Assembly: GCA_040386935.1 (NCBI GenBank)
Contig: JAZKEQ010000014.1
Span: 11,922 to 75,921, forward strand
Length of the DNA: 64,000 nucleotides
Direction of reading: 5' to 3'
Origin: JABMMZ01 sp040386935
Lineage (GTDB): Bacteria > Bacteroidota > Bacteroidia > NS11-12g > UBA955
The notes beneath the pieces are model-generated. The model did no database searches, was not told the DNA's origin, and saw nothing but the letters and a program-made list of their open reading frames with translations. The stretch's first letter is position 1, and each line of letters starts with the position of its first letter. Positions 44,203 to 52,797 of this stretch are shown here, piece by piece. Made by a program: the position numbers and the translations under genes.

Positions 44203-46866
44203 ATGAGTTTATTTTCCCATTTCAGTTCCGGTAAGCAGAAACTAATTCTGTCGATTGCCTTACTTTGCTCTGCTCTAACTTCTTTTTCACAAACTAAAAC
44301 ACTTGGACTTACCAAACATTTCCCCGGATCGCAAGAAAATGGTTACGTTCTCTTTAGTCCCCTGAATTGCGACACTACTTATTTAATAGACAAATGTGGC
44401 AAAAAAGTTCACAAATGGGTAAGTGAGTACACCCCCGGATTATCAGTGTTTCTAAAGCCGAATGGCAATCTGATTAAAACAGGCACCTATACAGATACTA
44501 CATTTGGCACAGCCGGTGGAAGAGGTGGAATTATTGAAGAATTCGATTGGGATAATAATTTGATTTGGCGTTACAAAATTTTCAACGATTCACTTTGTCA
44601 ACATCACGATATTACACCGTTGGCCAATGGCAATGTACTGGTATTGGCCTGGCATGCTATTTCTAAAGCCGAGGCAATCGGACTTGGGCGCGATCTTGCT
44701 AATTTTAGTGCTACCCAAACAGAACTTTGGGGAGAAAGAATCATTGAATTAAAGCCTATAGGAACAGACAGTGCTGAAATTGTTTGGCAATGGGACCTTT
44801 TTGATCACATTATACAGGACAATAATGCAGGCTTACCAAATTATGGCACTATTTCTCAGAATCCGCAATTACTGAATATTAACTATGCTATTAATCTGAA
44901 AACCAATGATTGGATACACGCTAATAGCCTCGACTACAATGAAGAACTTGATCAAATCGTTATCAGTTGTCATAATATCAGTGAAATATGGATCATTGAC
45001 CACAGTACAACAATAGCAGAGGCTAAAGGCCATACAGGCGGCAACACCAATAAAGGTGGCGACTTGCTATATCGTTGGGGCAATCCTATAGCATACGGCA
45101 ACGGCACTAAATTCGATCGAAAATTATTCAGACAACACAATGCCAATTGGATTCCTAATGGTTATAAAGATTCAGGCTCTATCATGATATTTAATAATGG
45201 ACTTGAAAGAGACACCGCTTATTCATCCATTGAAGTGATTACACCACCCCTATTAAGTAATGGCAATTATTCTTCCTCACTTCCCTACTCACCGGTATCT
45301 CCTACCTGGCGATATAGCGACTCTGTTCCTACAAAATTTTATTCCCCTATTATTTCAGGAGCACACCGCTTACCAAATGGCAATACATTAATATGCAGTG
45401 GTGTTCAAGGCAAGTTTTTTGAAGTTACCCAACAAAAGAAAATAGTTTGGGAATACATCAATCCTGTGGCTGCCGCAACAGTACAAACTGATGGTCAAAC
45501 TTCCAATAATAATTCAGTTTTCCGTTGCACATTCTATCCAAGCAGTTATGCCGCATTCAAAAACAGAAGTCTGCCTTCATTGGGAACGCTTGAAAAAAAT
45601 TCATATGTTTATTCTTGTACTTATGAAAAAACTGCCCCTAAGCTTTTAACATTATCCCCATTGAAAAATGAAAAGGATGTAATTGTAAATTCAACGCTTC
45701 AAATCACTTTTGATGAAGCTGTTGTTCCATTAAATTCACAAATTAAAATTTTTGCTAATAATATTTTAGTTGAATCAATAGGCAGCAATAGCAGTAAGGT
45801 AGTTATGAATAACAAAACAGTAACTATATCCCCTTCACAACCATTTGTAGAAGGAGTTAGAGTATCTGTACTAGTGCCGGTCGGAAGTTTCAGAGATTCA
45901 TCAAATAATACTACTTCAAAAATTGATAGCTCTGCCTGGTTTTTTTATATTAAAAAGAATTATATCGCTTCCCCGGTATTATTCCCATTACATTTATCTA
46001 CTAACATATCTTCTAATACCACATTGAAATTACAATTTGCTGAAACAGTTACTAAAGGAACAAGTGGCAGCATCAGATTATATGAAGATGGTGTTTTAAA
46101 ACAAACGATACCAGTTAGCAGTAGCAGTATTGTGGTATCAGGATCTACTGTTACAATAACACCTTCTAGCAAATTCTCAAACGGGTCCGTTATAAGTGTA
46201 TCAATTGATGAGTGTTTTAAAAACTCACTCAACTACCCTAATCGTCCGACAACAATGAATGAATGGCGCTTTACCATTATTTCAGCACCTGTAATTATAA
46301 AACTGACCCCCGACCACAAAGCATCCAATGTAAGTTTGAACGCTACACTTTCAATGGAATTTGATAGAAGTATTTTCCAAGGAACTGTTGGTCAAATTTA
46401 TATTTATGAAAACAATGTAATTAAAGACTCTATCATCAGCAATGGACCTCGTGCCACTATTATGAATAACAAATTGAGTTTTGATATTAATACTGATTTC
46501 AAAGAAAATGCATGGATAGCAATCCGCATAAAACCAGGAATACTGATAGACTCAGTTGGTGTTCCATTTGCCGGTATAGATACAACTGAATGGAATTTCA
46601 CGACTGCCAGTCCTTCATCAGTGCATTCGGTTAAATCAGGTTTGCAATTCCAATTATATCCTAACCCGAATAAAGGACAGTTTACCATTTCAAATTCAAC
46701 TACCATTAATAGCTTAGAAATTTATGATTTATCAGGTAAAAAAATTGAATTTGAGCAATTAAAAACAGATGAGAAACAAGTTCAGATAACAATGAAACAG
46801 TATGCTACCGGGCAATATCTGTTAGTAGTGAACGGCACACAAACTCAGGTGTTAATCATTCAATAA
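44203..46866 (+). CDS. Arylsulfotransferase-like T9SS protein, copy 2
   Basis: 887 aa. Same order as copy 1: signal peptide ending TSFSQ, sulfotransferase-like propeller with the same His-bearing motifs (CQHHDITPLANGNVLVL, WIHANSLDYN, FRQHNANWIP, SGAHRLPNGNTLICSG), three Ig modules, and a type A T9SS tail from FQLYPNPNKGQFTI. DNA identity to copy 1 is visible in long stretches in the propeller (near 42301 and 45130, near 42550 and 45380) and lower in the Ig part, so the propeller is under stronger constraint. The 165 bases between the copies hold no gene. Confidence 0.9.
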   Translation: MSLFSHFSSGKQKLILSIALLCSALTSFSQTKTLGLTKHFPGSQENGYVLFSPLNCDTTYLIDKCGKKVHKWVSEYTPGLSVFLKPNGNLIKTGTYTDTTFGTAGGRGGIIEEFDWDNNLIWRYKIFNDSLCQHHDITPLANGNVLVLAWHAISKAEAIGLGRDLANFSATQTELWGERIIELKPIGTDSAEIVWQWDLFDHIIQDNNAGLPNYGTISQNPQLLNINYAINLKTNDWIHANSLDYNEELDQIVISCHNISEIWIIDHSTTIAEAKGHTGGNTNKGGDLLYRWGNPIAYGNGTKFDRKLFRQHNANWIPNGYKDSGSIMIFNNGLERDTAYSSIEVITPPLLSNGNYSSSLPYSPVSPTWRYSDSVPTKFYSPIISGAHRLPNGNTLICSGVQGKFFEVTQQKKIVWEYINPVAAATVQTDGQTSNNNSVFRCTFYPSSYAAFKNRSLPSLGTLEKNSYVYSCTYEKTAPKLLTLSPLKNEKDVIVNSTLQITFDEAVVPLNSQIKIFANNILVESIGSNSSKVVMNNKTVTISPSQPFVEGVRVSVLVPVGSFRDSSNNTTSKIDSSAWFFYIKKNYIASPVLFPLHLSTNISSNTTLKLQFAETVTKGTSGSIRLYEDGVLKQTIPVSSSSIVVSGSTVTITPSSKFSNGSVISVSIDECFKNSLNYPNRPTTMNEWRFTIISAPVIIKLTPDHKASNVSLNATLSMEFDRSIFQGTVGQIYIYENNVIKDSIISNGPRATIMNNKLSFDINTDFKENAWIAIRIKPGILIDSVGVPFAGIDTTEWNFTTASPSSVHSVKSGLQFQLYPNPNKGQFTISNSTTINSLEIYDLSGKKIEFEQLKTDEKQVQITMKQYATGQYLLVVNGTQTQVLIIQ

Positions 46867-46944
46867 ATAAGCAGGCTGAATACTTACAGCATAACAAGGC
46901 AAGTAAATTCAGCAATATATTAAACTGTTATAAATTATAAATAG

Positions 46945-46981
46945 AAAAGGTGTTTACCCATTCAGGATAAACACCTTTTTT
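46945..46981. terminator. Bidirectional terminator after the sulfotransferase pair
   Basis: AAAAGGTGTTTA (46945-46956) pairs over 12 bp with TAAACACCTTTT (46968-46979) around an 11-base loop. T and A runs on both sides serve copy 2 and the convergent sigma-factor operon. Confidence 0.85.
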
Positions 46982-47009
46982 GTATAACCAAACCAAATAC
47001 TAATTGGTT

Positions 47010-47510
47010 TTATTCTTCGGGTGGAGGGCCCTGTCCTTTTTTAGGTGCTTTTTTAAGATGTCCAACTTTCTGCATCATTTCCTTTTTAAAGGCTTTTTCT
47101 GTTGTAGGAATCATGGCTACTTTTTTAATTGGCAATACTTTTTTGAATTTGCCTAAATAATCTTTGTAAAGGGCATTTTGATCTTCATGTAATTTCACCA
47201 AAGCATTTAAATATTCCTCAGCTTTTTTATCATCCATAAATACAATTTCATTTGATTTATACTTCTTTTGGAAGGTATCCCTTAAAGCTTTTTCCTTTTG
47301 TCTGTACTCATCATATAAAGGCCAGAAAGCTTTTTGTTCTGCCTCTGTCAATGCAAGTTTATCATTGAAATATTTTTTTCGCAATTCATTGATTTTTGCC
47401 TCCTTTTCTTCTTTGTTTTTATGAGGCTTGTTGGCGTTTTGTGCCTGCATGGCCGGCATGCTTATCATCAAGCATAAGCCAAGTGCTATCGTCCATATTG
47501 TATTTTTCAT
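47010..47510 (-). CDS. Spy/CpxP-like periplasmic protein of an ECF sigma operon
   Basis: 166 aa from ATG 47510; ATG 47516 is an alternative. A signal peptide (to MQAQ) precedes a highly charged helical protein with the LTxxE-type motif LTEAEQKAFWPLYDEYRQKEK and a C-terminal basic tail ending in a Gly/Pro-rich segment. This family is found as the third gene of ECF sigma operons in Bacteroidota and is annotated as a sensor of ECF-type sigma factors. Predicted periplasmic, perhaps chaperone-like. It lies 13 bases after the anti-sigma-like gene. Confidence 0.85.
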   Translation of the reverse strand: MKNTIWTIALGLCLMISMPAMQAQNANKPHKNKEEKEAKINELRKKYFNDKLALTEAEQKAFWPLYDEYRQKEKALRDTFQKKYKSNEIVFMDDKKAEEYLNALVKLHEDQNALYKDYLGKFKKVLPIKKVAMIPTTEKAFKKEMMQKVGHLKKAPKKGQGPPPEE

Positions 47511-47523
47511 ATGCATTTATTGA

Positions 47524-47970
47524 TTAAATTTCTATTTCGTCATCCAATGGTGAATATTCTTCATCCAGTAATTCGATTTGTTCTGTTTCAGAATAATTAA
47601 CAGTATTTACCTTGAGAATAATTTCCTCTCTGTATAAGCTGTCAACTGCCTCTTCATCTACTATGTCCATGAACTCATCTTCTGATACATCCACATCATT
47701 GGTATAATTGGCTAATTCAAGTGAATCCACATCTGTTGAGGCCAGGTTAAAATCACTATCATTTGAATTATTGTATAACAGTGCTGACAATCCTATTGTC
47801 ATTGCCACCCCTGCCGCTACCATCCATTTTTTATAATTCACCCATACACCTAATGATTGTTTAGGGTGGTATATTTTATTCATTACCTCCTTGTCGAATG
47901 ATTCGAAGTAACCTTCGGGTACTTTGAAGGGGTTTTTTTTAAAATTCGGGTGTAATTCGTTGTTTTCCAT
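47524..47970 (-). CDS. Anti-sigma-factor-like single-pass membrane protein
   Basis: 148 aa. A cytoplasmic N-terminus of about 45 residues has the typical phrase NPFKVPEGYFESF. One transmembrane helix (about 50-67, WMVAAGVAMTIGLSALLY) follows. The periplasmic part is strongly acidic (Asp/Glu-rich, to DDEIEI). Position directly after an ECF sigma gene and topology indicate an anti-sigma factor that holds the sigma at the membrane. There is no zinc-binding HxxxCxxC motif, as in many Bacteroidota members. Confidence 0.82.
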   Translation of the reverse strand: MENNELHPNFKKNPFKVPEGYFESFDKEVMNKIYHPKQSLGVWVNYKKWMVAAGVAMTIGLSALLYNNSNDSDFNLASTDVDSLELANYTNDVDVSEDEFMDIVDEEAVDSLYREEIILKVNTVNYSETEQIELLDEEYSPLDDEIEI

Positions 47971-48007
47971 TCCGTTTGTTGTTATGACTGTTGCTATTGT
48001 TAAAGGT

Positions 48008-48613
48008 TTAATCTAAACCGAAATATTTTTTAATTTTTTCTACTGCAAAATGGTAACTGCTTTTTAACGCCCCTACAGAAGTGCCAGTGATATCGGCAAT
48101 CTCATTGTATTGCAAATCATCAAAATACTTATAATTGAATACCAGTCGCTGTTTTTCCGGCAAGGTGAGTAAGGCCAACTGAAGCTTTTTCAATATCGCC
48201 TCTCCTTCAATTTCAGAACCGCTGTCTATCATTTTATTGTAATTTCCATCGCTGTCGAGTAAATCATCAAATGACTGAAATTTGTTTTTTTGTTTTAAAA
48301 AAGTCACACTTTCATTATAGGCAATGCGGTATATAAAACTGCTAAGTGCGCTATTGAATTGAAATGATTCGGCATTTTTCCATAATTTAATAAAAACAAT
48401 CTGACTGACTTCATCGGCATCATCGTGACTAATCACTATTCGCCTCACTTGCCAATACACCTTTTGTTTATAGCGTTTTACAACCTCTGCAAATAAATGC
48501 TCAGGCTTTTGTTTTTCAACAAAATCCCTGAACAAATCGTGGTCGCTTAAACTATTTGCCTGAATCAATTTCAGTAATAGGACAAATTCAATACCAAATG
48601 GTTTAATCTGCAA
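48008..48613 (-). CDS. ECF-type RNA polymerase sigma factor
   Basis: About 201 aa. Region 2 reads YWQVRRIVISHDDADEVSQIVFIKLWKN and region 4 reads LPEKQRLVFNYKYFDDLQYNEIADITGTSVGALKSSYHFAVEKIKK, both typical ECF. The start is unclear: only TTG codons are available, at 48613 or 48568, and the usual family start would be near SDHDLF. It heads an operon with the anti-sigma-like and Spy-like genes and is divergent from the redoxin operon, 20 bases away, so the two promoters must overlap. Likely role: envelope-stress response. Confidence 0.92.
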   Translation of the reverse strand: MQIKPFGIEFVLLLKLIQANSLSDHDLFRDFVEKQKPEHLFAEVVKRYKQKVYWQVRRIVISHDDADEVSQIVFIKLWKNAESFQFNSALSSFIYRIAYNESVTFLKQKNKFQSFDDLLDSDGNYNKMIDSGSEIEGEAILKKLQLALLTLPEKQRLVFNYKYFDDLQYNEIADITGTSVGALKSSYHFAVEKIKKYFGLD

Positions 48614-48633
48614 AATAAATTATCTTCGCTTGC

Positions 48634-49200
48634 ATGTACAGGTACAGCTATCGCATTACATTTATTTTGATTGTTATACTCACAATTAGTTGTGGTTCAC
48701 CAAAAAGCAAAAAAACACATTCACCTGATTTCGCTTCCGGCTTAAGACTGAGTACTACTGAGCCAACAGTGGTTTTTTTTATTTCACTGGATTGCCCGAT
48801 TTGCCAGAAATATCAGGGCAGTTATAAACCTTTACTCCAACAATTTGACAAAAAAGCAGACTTTCTATTTATTGTGGAAGGCGATGTAAAAGATGAAGAG
48901 GTGAGAACATTTTGCAAGTATGATTCAATCCCTACACAAATGATGCTAATTGATGACAATGGCTTTTTTGCCAAATCATTAGGTGCTACAGTGACCCCTC
49001 AAGTGAAGATTTATAGCAGCGCAGGCATTGGCAAATATGCATATTCAGGTGCTATAGACGATAGATTTCCTAATCTTGGCAGCCAACGTACTGAAGCTAG
49101 TATTAATTATGTTGAGAAAGCATTAATTTCGTTGCTGAATCATGTGCCTGTCGAAATTCCAGAAACTACTCCTGTCGGCTGTTTTATTGAGCCTCAGTAG
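48634..49200 (+). CDS. Thiol-redox lipoprotein (thioredoxin fold)
   Basis: 188 aa. The leader ends in ILTISC with Cys20 as lipid site. A thioredoxin fold follows with CxxC Cys54/Cys57 (SLDCPICQKY), the block FLFIVEGDVKDEEV, and the cis-Pro TVTPQVKIY. An extra Cys is near the C-terminus (VGCFIEPQ). Predicted periplasmic-side thiol redox or copper/haem-handling partner of the next protein, whose gene overlaps it by 59 bases. The ATG is at 48634. Confidence 0.85.
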   Translation: MYRYSYRITFILIVILTISCGSPKSKKTHSPDFASGLRLSTTEPTVVFFISLDCPICQKYQGSYKPLLQQFDKKADFLFIVEGDVKDEEVRTFCKYDSIPTQMMLIDDNGFFAKSLGATVTPQVKIYSSAGIGKYAYSGAIDDRFPNLGSQRTEASINYVEKALISLLNHVPVEIPETTPVGCFIEPQ

Positions 49201-50506
49201 TATTTGTATAAACTCATGCCAGCAGCCGCAAGTGACGTTTGAAAAAGACATCTCCCCTATTATATTCAAAAACTGCACCCCTTGCCACCGTCCTAATGGT
49301 GGAGGACCATTTTCATTTCTCTCATACCATGATGTGGCTAAAAGAGCTAAAATGGTGGCCCACGTTACAAGCATTCGCTACATGCCACCCTGGCCTGCAG
49401 ATGAACATTATTCGCATTTTGTAAATGAACGCATATTAACCGAAGCAGAAATTGCCGCTATACAACAGTGGTATAAAACAGGTGCCGCTGCAGGTGATAC
49501 TTCAACCATCCATCCGCCAGATTATACCTATCACTCCGTATTAGGCAAGCCCGACATGATTATTCCTATTGAGCCTGTAGCCATACAAAATAACAACCTC
49601 GACCGTTTTTACCTGATAAAAATCCCCTATCAACTACCCCAAAATACTTTTGTTAAAGCAGTTGAATATATACCGGGACAGGCGGCAATAGTCCATCATG
49701 TCAATGGCCATTTACTGCAATTTAATACAACCACTTCAGCATTTAAAGGCAACAGAATTCTAGAAACCAATGACCATGATTTTTTTAAAAAATTCAATGA
49801 ATTGCAATTGCTCAATACTGATGGCAGTTTACCAAACAGAGTGCATTCAGCCTTTAATTATTTACCCGGCAGTTATGGGGTTAAGTATCCTGACGGTATA
49901 GGTGGTTTTATGCTGCCCCAGAACGGCTGCTTTGTTGCTAATGACATTCACTATGGCCCTAGCACAAAAAGCTTGACAGATAGTTCTAAATTGTTTGTCT
50001 ATTTTTCGAAAACACCACCCAAACGTCCGACATCCGAAATAATGTTGGGCACCAATGGTGTGTCGCCTATTGTTCCACCATTGCAAATACCTGCAAATAC
50101 AATTACCAGTCATATAACTGAGGTTACAATCTTCAACGACATCTCCATTCTTACTATCAACCCACACATGCATTTGATTGGAAAATCTTTTAAAGCCTAT
50201 GTTCTAAAACCCAATGGTGACACAATTCCACTTATTCATATTCCTGAGTGGCAATTCAGATGGCAATATTTTTATACTTTTACACACCCTGTGAAAGTGC
50301 CTAAAGGCAGTACAATCAGAGTGATTGCAACCTTTGACAATACAACTAAAAACCACAACAATCCATACAATCCGCCTCAGCTGATTGGAGAGCGAATGGA
50401 AAATGGCGGAGCCAGCATGCGAACAACCGATGAGATGCTACAATTCATCATCACCTATCTTCCTTATGAAAAAGGCGATGAAAACATTAACCTTAATACA
50501 CCATGA
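49142..50506 (+). CDS. Cytochrome c - copper type II monooxygenase fusion lipoprotein
   Basis: 454 aa. The leader ends INSC (Cys26). A haem c site is at C45-x-x-C48-H49 with axial Met81 in MPPW. The second part resembles peptidylglycine/dopamine-type copper monooxygenases: HH at 185-186 (VHHVN), H270 (IHYG), H342/H344 (NPHMHLIG) and Met432 (TTDEM). All ligands of the CuH and CuM sites thus appear present. An electron path from haem c to copper is plausible. The substrate is unknown. The start ATG overlaps the redoxin gene by 59 bases. Its stop overlaps the next gene as ATGA. Confidence 0.9.
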   Translation: MCLSKFQKLLLSAVLLSLSSICINSCQQPQVTFEKDISPIIFKNCTPCHRPNGGGPFSFLSYHDVAKRAKMVAHVTSIRYMPPWPADEHYSHFVNERILTEAEIAAIQQWYKTGAAAGDTSTIHPPDYTYHSVLGKPDMIIPIEPVAIQNNNLDRFYLIKIPYQLPQNTFVKAVEYIPGQAAIVHHVNGHLLQFNTTTSAFKGNRILETNDHDFFKKFNELQLLNTDGSLPNRVHSAFNYLPGSYGVKYPDGIGGFMLPQNGCFVANDIHYGPSTKSLTDSSKLFVYFSKTPPKRPTSEIMLGTNGVSPIVPPLQIPANTITSHITEVTIFNDISILTINPHMHLIGKSFKAYVLKPNGDTIPLIHIPEWQFRWQYFYTFTHPVKVPKGSTIRVIATFDNTTKNHNNPYNPPQLIGERMENGGASMRTTDEMLQFIITYLPYEKGDENINLNTP

Positions 50507-51147
50507 AACAACTGAAAGGATTATTCATACTATTTCTAATTTTGGCGCTTGCTGTAGCCACTGTCATTTATATTATCCCCTATTTTCAAAACAAGAAAAA
50601 CATCAATATAGAGGACCGCAAAAGCGGATTAGAAATGGTTGCAAAAAACTATGGCAACACCATTGACAGTTGTGCTACTTTATTCAAACTTTCACCTCAG
50701 TATCTGAAAGCCTTGTGTATGTTGGAATGCGGTGGCAGAAAAGTATTTGATCAGCGATTCGAGCCACATGTTTATGAGAAATTAAAAAAAGTAAAAACCG
50801 GACAGCTTGAAAATTACGAGCATGTCACTCAGGCCATGTTGTTAGAAGCCAATGATGATGCGTTAAAAAATCTTGCCAGCAGTTGGGGCCCTTTTCAACT
50901 GATGGGATACAAATGCTTATTACTGGACATTAAAGTAAAAGATATCAGAGGAGACAATGCGGTGTACTTTGGCACCAAATGGATAGACATGACCTATGGA
51001 GATTATCTCAAAAATAAAAAATATAGAGATGCATTCCACATTCACAATACAGGTATCCCTTACCCTTCATTGGGCAAACCGCGTACATACGATGCAGACT
51101 ATTGTCCGAGAGGATTAAAGTATATGGAATACTTCAAGATAAATTAA
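50503..51147 (+). CDS. Lysozyme-like (N-acetylmuramidase family) protein
   Basis: 214 aa. A signal anchor (about 7-28, GLFILFLILALAVATVIYI) is followed by a lysozyme-like fold: LKALCMLECGGRKVFD with a candidate catalytic Glu, RFEPHVYEKL, SSWGPFQLMG, and the helix DNAVYFGTKWID. This pattern fits the N-acetylmuramidase (DUF3380-type) group that cuts the glycan strands of peptidoglycan. It is the last gene of a three-gene operon with overlapping start and stop codons, an odd companion for a copper monooxygenase. Activity is inferred. Confidence 0.75.
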   Translation: MKQLKGLFILFLILALAVATVIYIIPYFQNKKNINIEDRKSGLEMVAKNYGNTIDSCATLFKLSPQYLKALCMLECGGRKVFDQRFEPHVYEKLKKVKTGQLENYEHVTQAMLLEANDDALKNLASSWGPFQLMGYKCLLLDIKVKDIRGDNAVYFGTKWIDMTYGDYLKNKKYRDAFHIHNTGIPYPSLGKPRTYDADYCPRGLKYMEYFKIN

Positions 51148-51167
51148 TAGCAATCTACAATGTTTGA

Positions 51168-52661
51168 TTAAAACACATTGTAACAACCCTGCATAGATCT
51201 GGCTTTTTCATCCTTCCACTTGTTGAAAGATTTTCTGAAGCTGAAATCTGACAAATCGCTGAAAGCAATACCAATGAATACATCAGCATCTTTTACACCG
51301 CGGGTATACAAGAAAGATGCAATGCTATTGCTGCCGAAATACAATGGACCCAAACGCACTGAAGTACCAACACGCAAAGCGCGGTAATCGTATTGCAACA
51401 TTACAGGAACAGACAATTCAAAAAAGCGGTACTCCCAACGCGGAGCAACCATAATTGCACTTTGATAACGGCTGTTATTCGATAATTTTTTTCTTAAACT
51501 TTGGGTAATGACACCACTCACAAACAGGTTTTTGCGCAATTGAAAATCAGCACTTATTACTAATCGTGTAGGCAATCCAACTTTATACTCTCCGGTATAA
51601 TTTCTAACAGATGTAAATTTATTCAGAAATGAATCTGCTAAAGTTTCATAATTAGTATTACCTGCCACAGAATTTCTATAGGCTGCATCAACAGAAATAC
51701 CTATTGGTGCAGTTATTTTTACATCATGGAATTCTGCATCACTGTAGTTAATTGCTCCGATATCCATTATTGACAATCCAAATTTCCCGAAATATTTTGT
51801 TTGGTGTTTGCTATAACCACCCTGACGTTTTGTTGCTTTTTTATGAAAAACATAGGTAGCCCCTAAGTCGACACCCCATCCTTTACCTACGCTATTACCA
51901 TAAGTCACCATTTGCAAAGTTGCCGGTTGCAACACAACACTGTCAGTACTGATTGTAGTGAGCTCCATGCCTGAATTATACAAAAAGAATCCCGGCATAC
52001 CCCAATTTCGTTTAATACTCGCGCCTAGTAACAATTGTCGGTTCCATTCCAAATCTATTGTTTTTGCGACATTGATACCTGCAGCTATGCGACTATTACC
52101 AACTACTGCAAATCGGTCGATTGTATTTTTTCCTCCCTGACTCAAAGAATTAAAAAGTGAAAAAGCGCCTTGTGTAGAATCGAATTCTTTATAGATAGCA
52201 TGTGCTAAATTTTCCGGTAAACGCGAAGCCCTGACATTTGCATGTGCTGAACTTACAAAACCTATTGACCAATCTTTAATTTTAACTGATACAGAAGGGC
52301 CATAAATATCTGATGCTACAGATATATGTTTTGAGTTACCATTAAGTTTTTCCTGTAGCCATTTTTTATCAAATTTAGCATTGCCACTTTCTGTTTGATA
52401 AAATACAGGCACATTCCCCGGTAAGCGATAGGCAGAATAAGGCAAACGAAGGGTGAGATAATTATTATTGACATTTCCCCATACACCTGCAAGATTCACT
52501 TGCCAGTTGTAAGCACTATAAGCACTGAATGACGGATTAAGATGTAATGAATGTACCCTGCCGTAATTACTTATACCAAGGGTTGTTATATTCTGCCCCT
52601 TCAGTTGAACAACAACCGGGAGCAAGAGAAGCATCAGGAAGTAGTGTTTTAGTTTGAGCAT
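51168..52661 (-). CDS. DUF5723 family outer-membrane protein
   Basis: 497 aa. Signal peptide to KGQ. Then comes the DUF5723 start NITTLGISNYGRVHSLHLNPS and a long series of beta strands with aromatic ends (FGKFGLSIMDIGAINYS, YKVGLPTRLVISADFQL, PRWEYRFFELSVPVMLQY), ending in LGPLYFGSNSIASF. Bacteroidota-specific, predicted outer-membrane barrel of unknown role. Encoded 136 bases after tex on the same strand, so co-transcription is uncertain. No clear promoter was found in that gap. Confidence 0.88.
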   Translation of the reverse strand: MLKLKHYFLMLLLLPVVVQLKGQNITTLGISNYGRVHSLHLNPSFSAYSAYNWQVNLAGVWGNVNNNYLTLRLPYSAYRLPGNVPVFYQTESGNAKFDKKWLQEKLNGNSKHISVASDIYGPSVSVKIKDWSIGFVSSAHANVRASRLPENLAHAIYKEFDSTQGAFSLFNSLSQGGKNTIDRFAVVGNSRIAAGINVAKTIDLEWNRQLLLGASIKRNWGMPGFFLYNSGMELTTISTDSVVLQPATLQMVTYGNSVGKGWGVDLGATYVFHKKATKRQGGYSKHQTKYFGKFGLSIMDIGAINYSDAEFHDVKITAPIGISVDAAYRNSVAGNTNYETLADSFLNKFTSVRNYTGEYKVGLPTRLVISADFQLRKNLFVSGVITQSLRKKLSNNSRYQSAIMVAPRWEYRFFELSVPVMLQYDYRALRVGTSVRLGPLYFGSNSIASFLYTRGVKDADVFIGIAFSDLSDFSFRKSFNKWKDEKARSMQGCYNVF

Positions 52662-52797
52662 CTACTATATAGAACTCTAAAACCACTAAAAAGTTGCATG
52701 AAAATGCTTTAAAAATAATGCATATTTATTTCACAATAGCACAATTAGCTTATATTCAACAGTTTAAAAGCGTATCAACCCGACCAATATAGTCCGC

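Noticed and set aside
44174..44206. Short upstream ORF before sulfotransferase copy 2
   Set aside because: ATG 44174 reads ten codons and stops overlapping the real start; no sign of regulation such as codon runs or hairpins.
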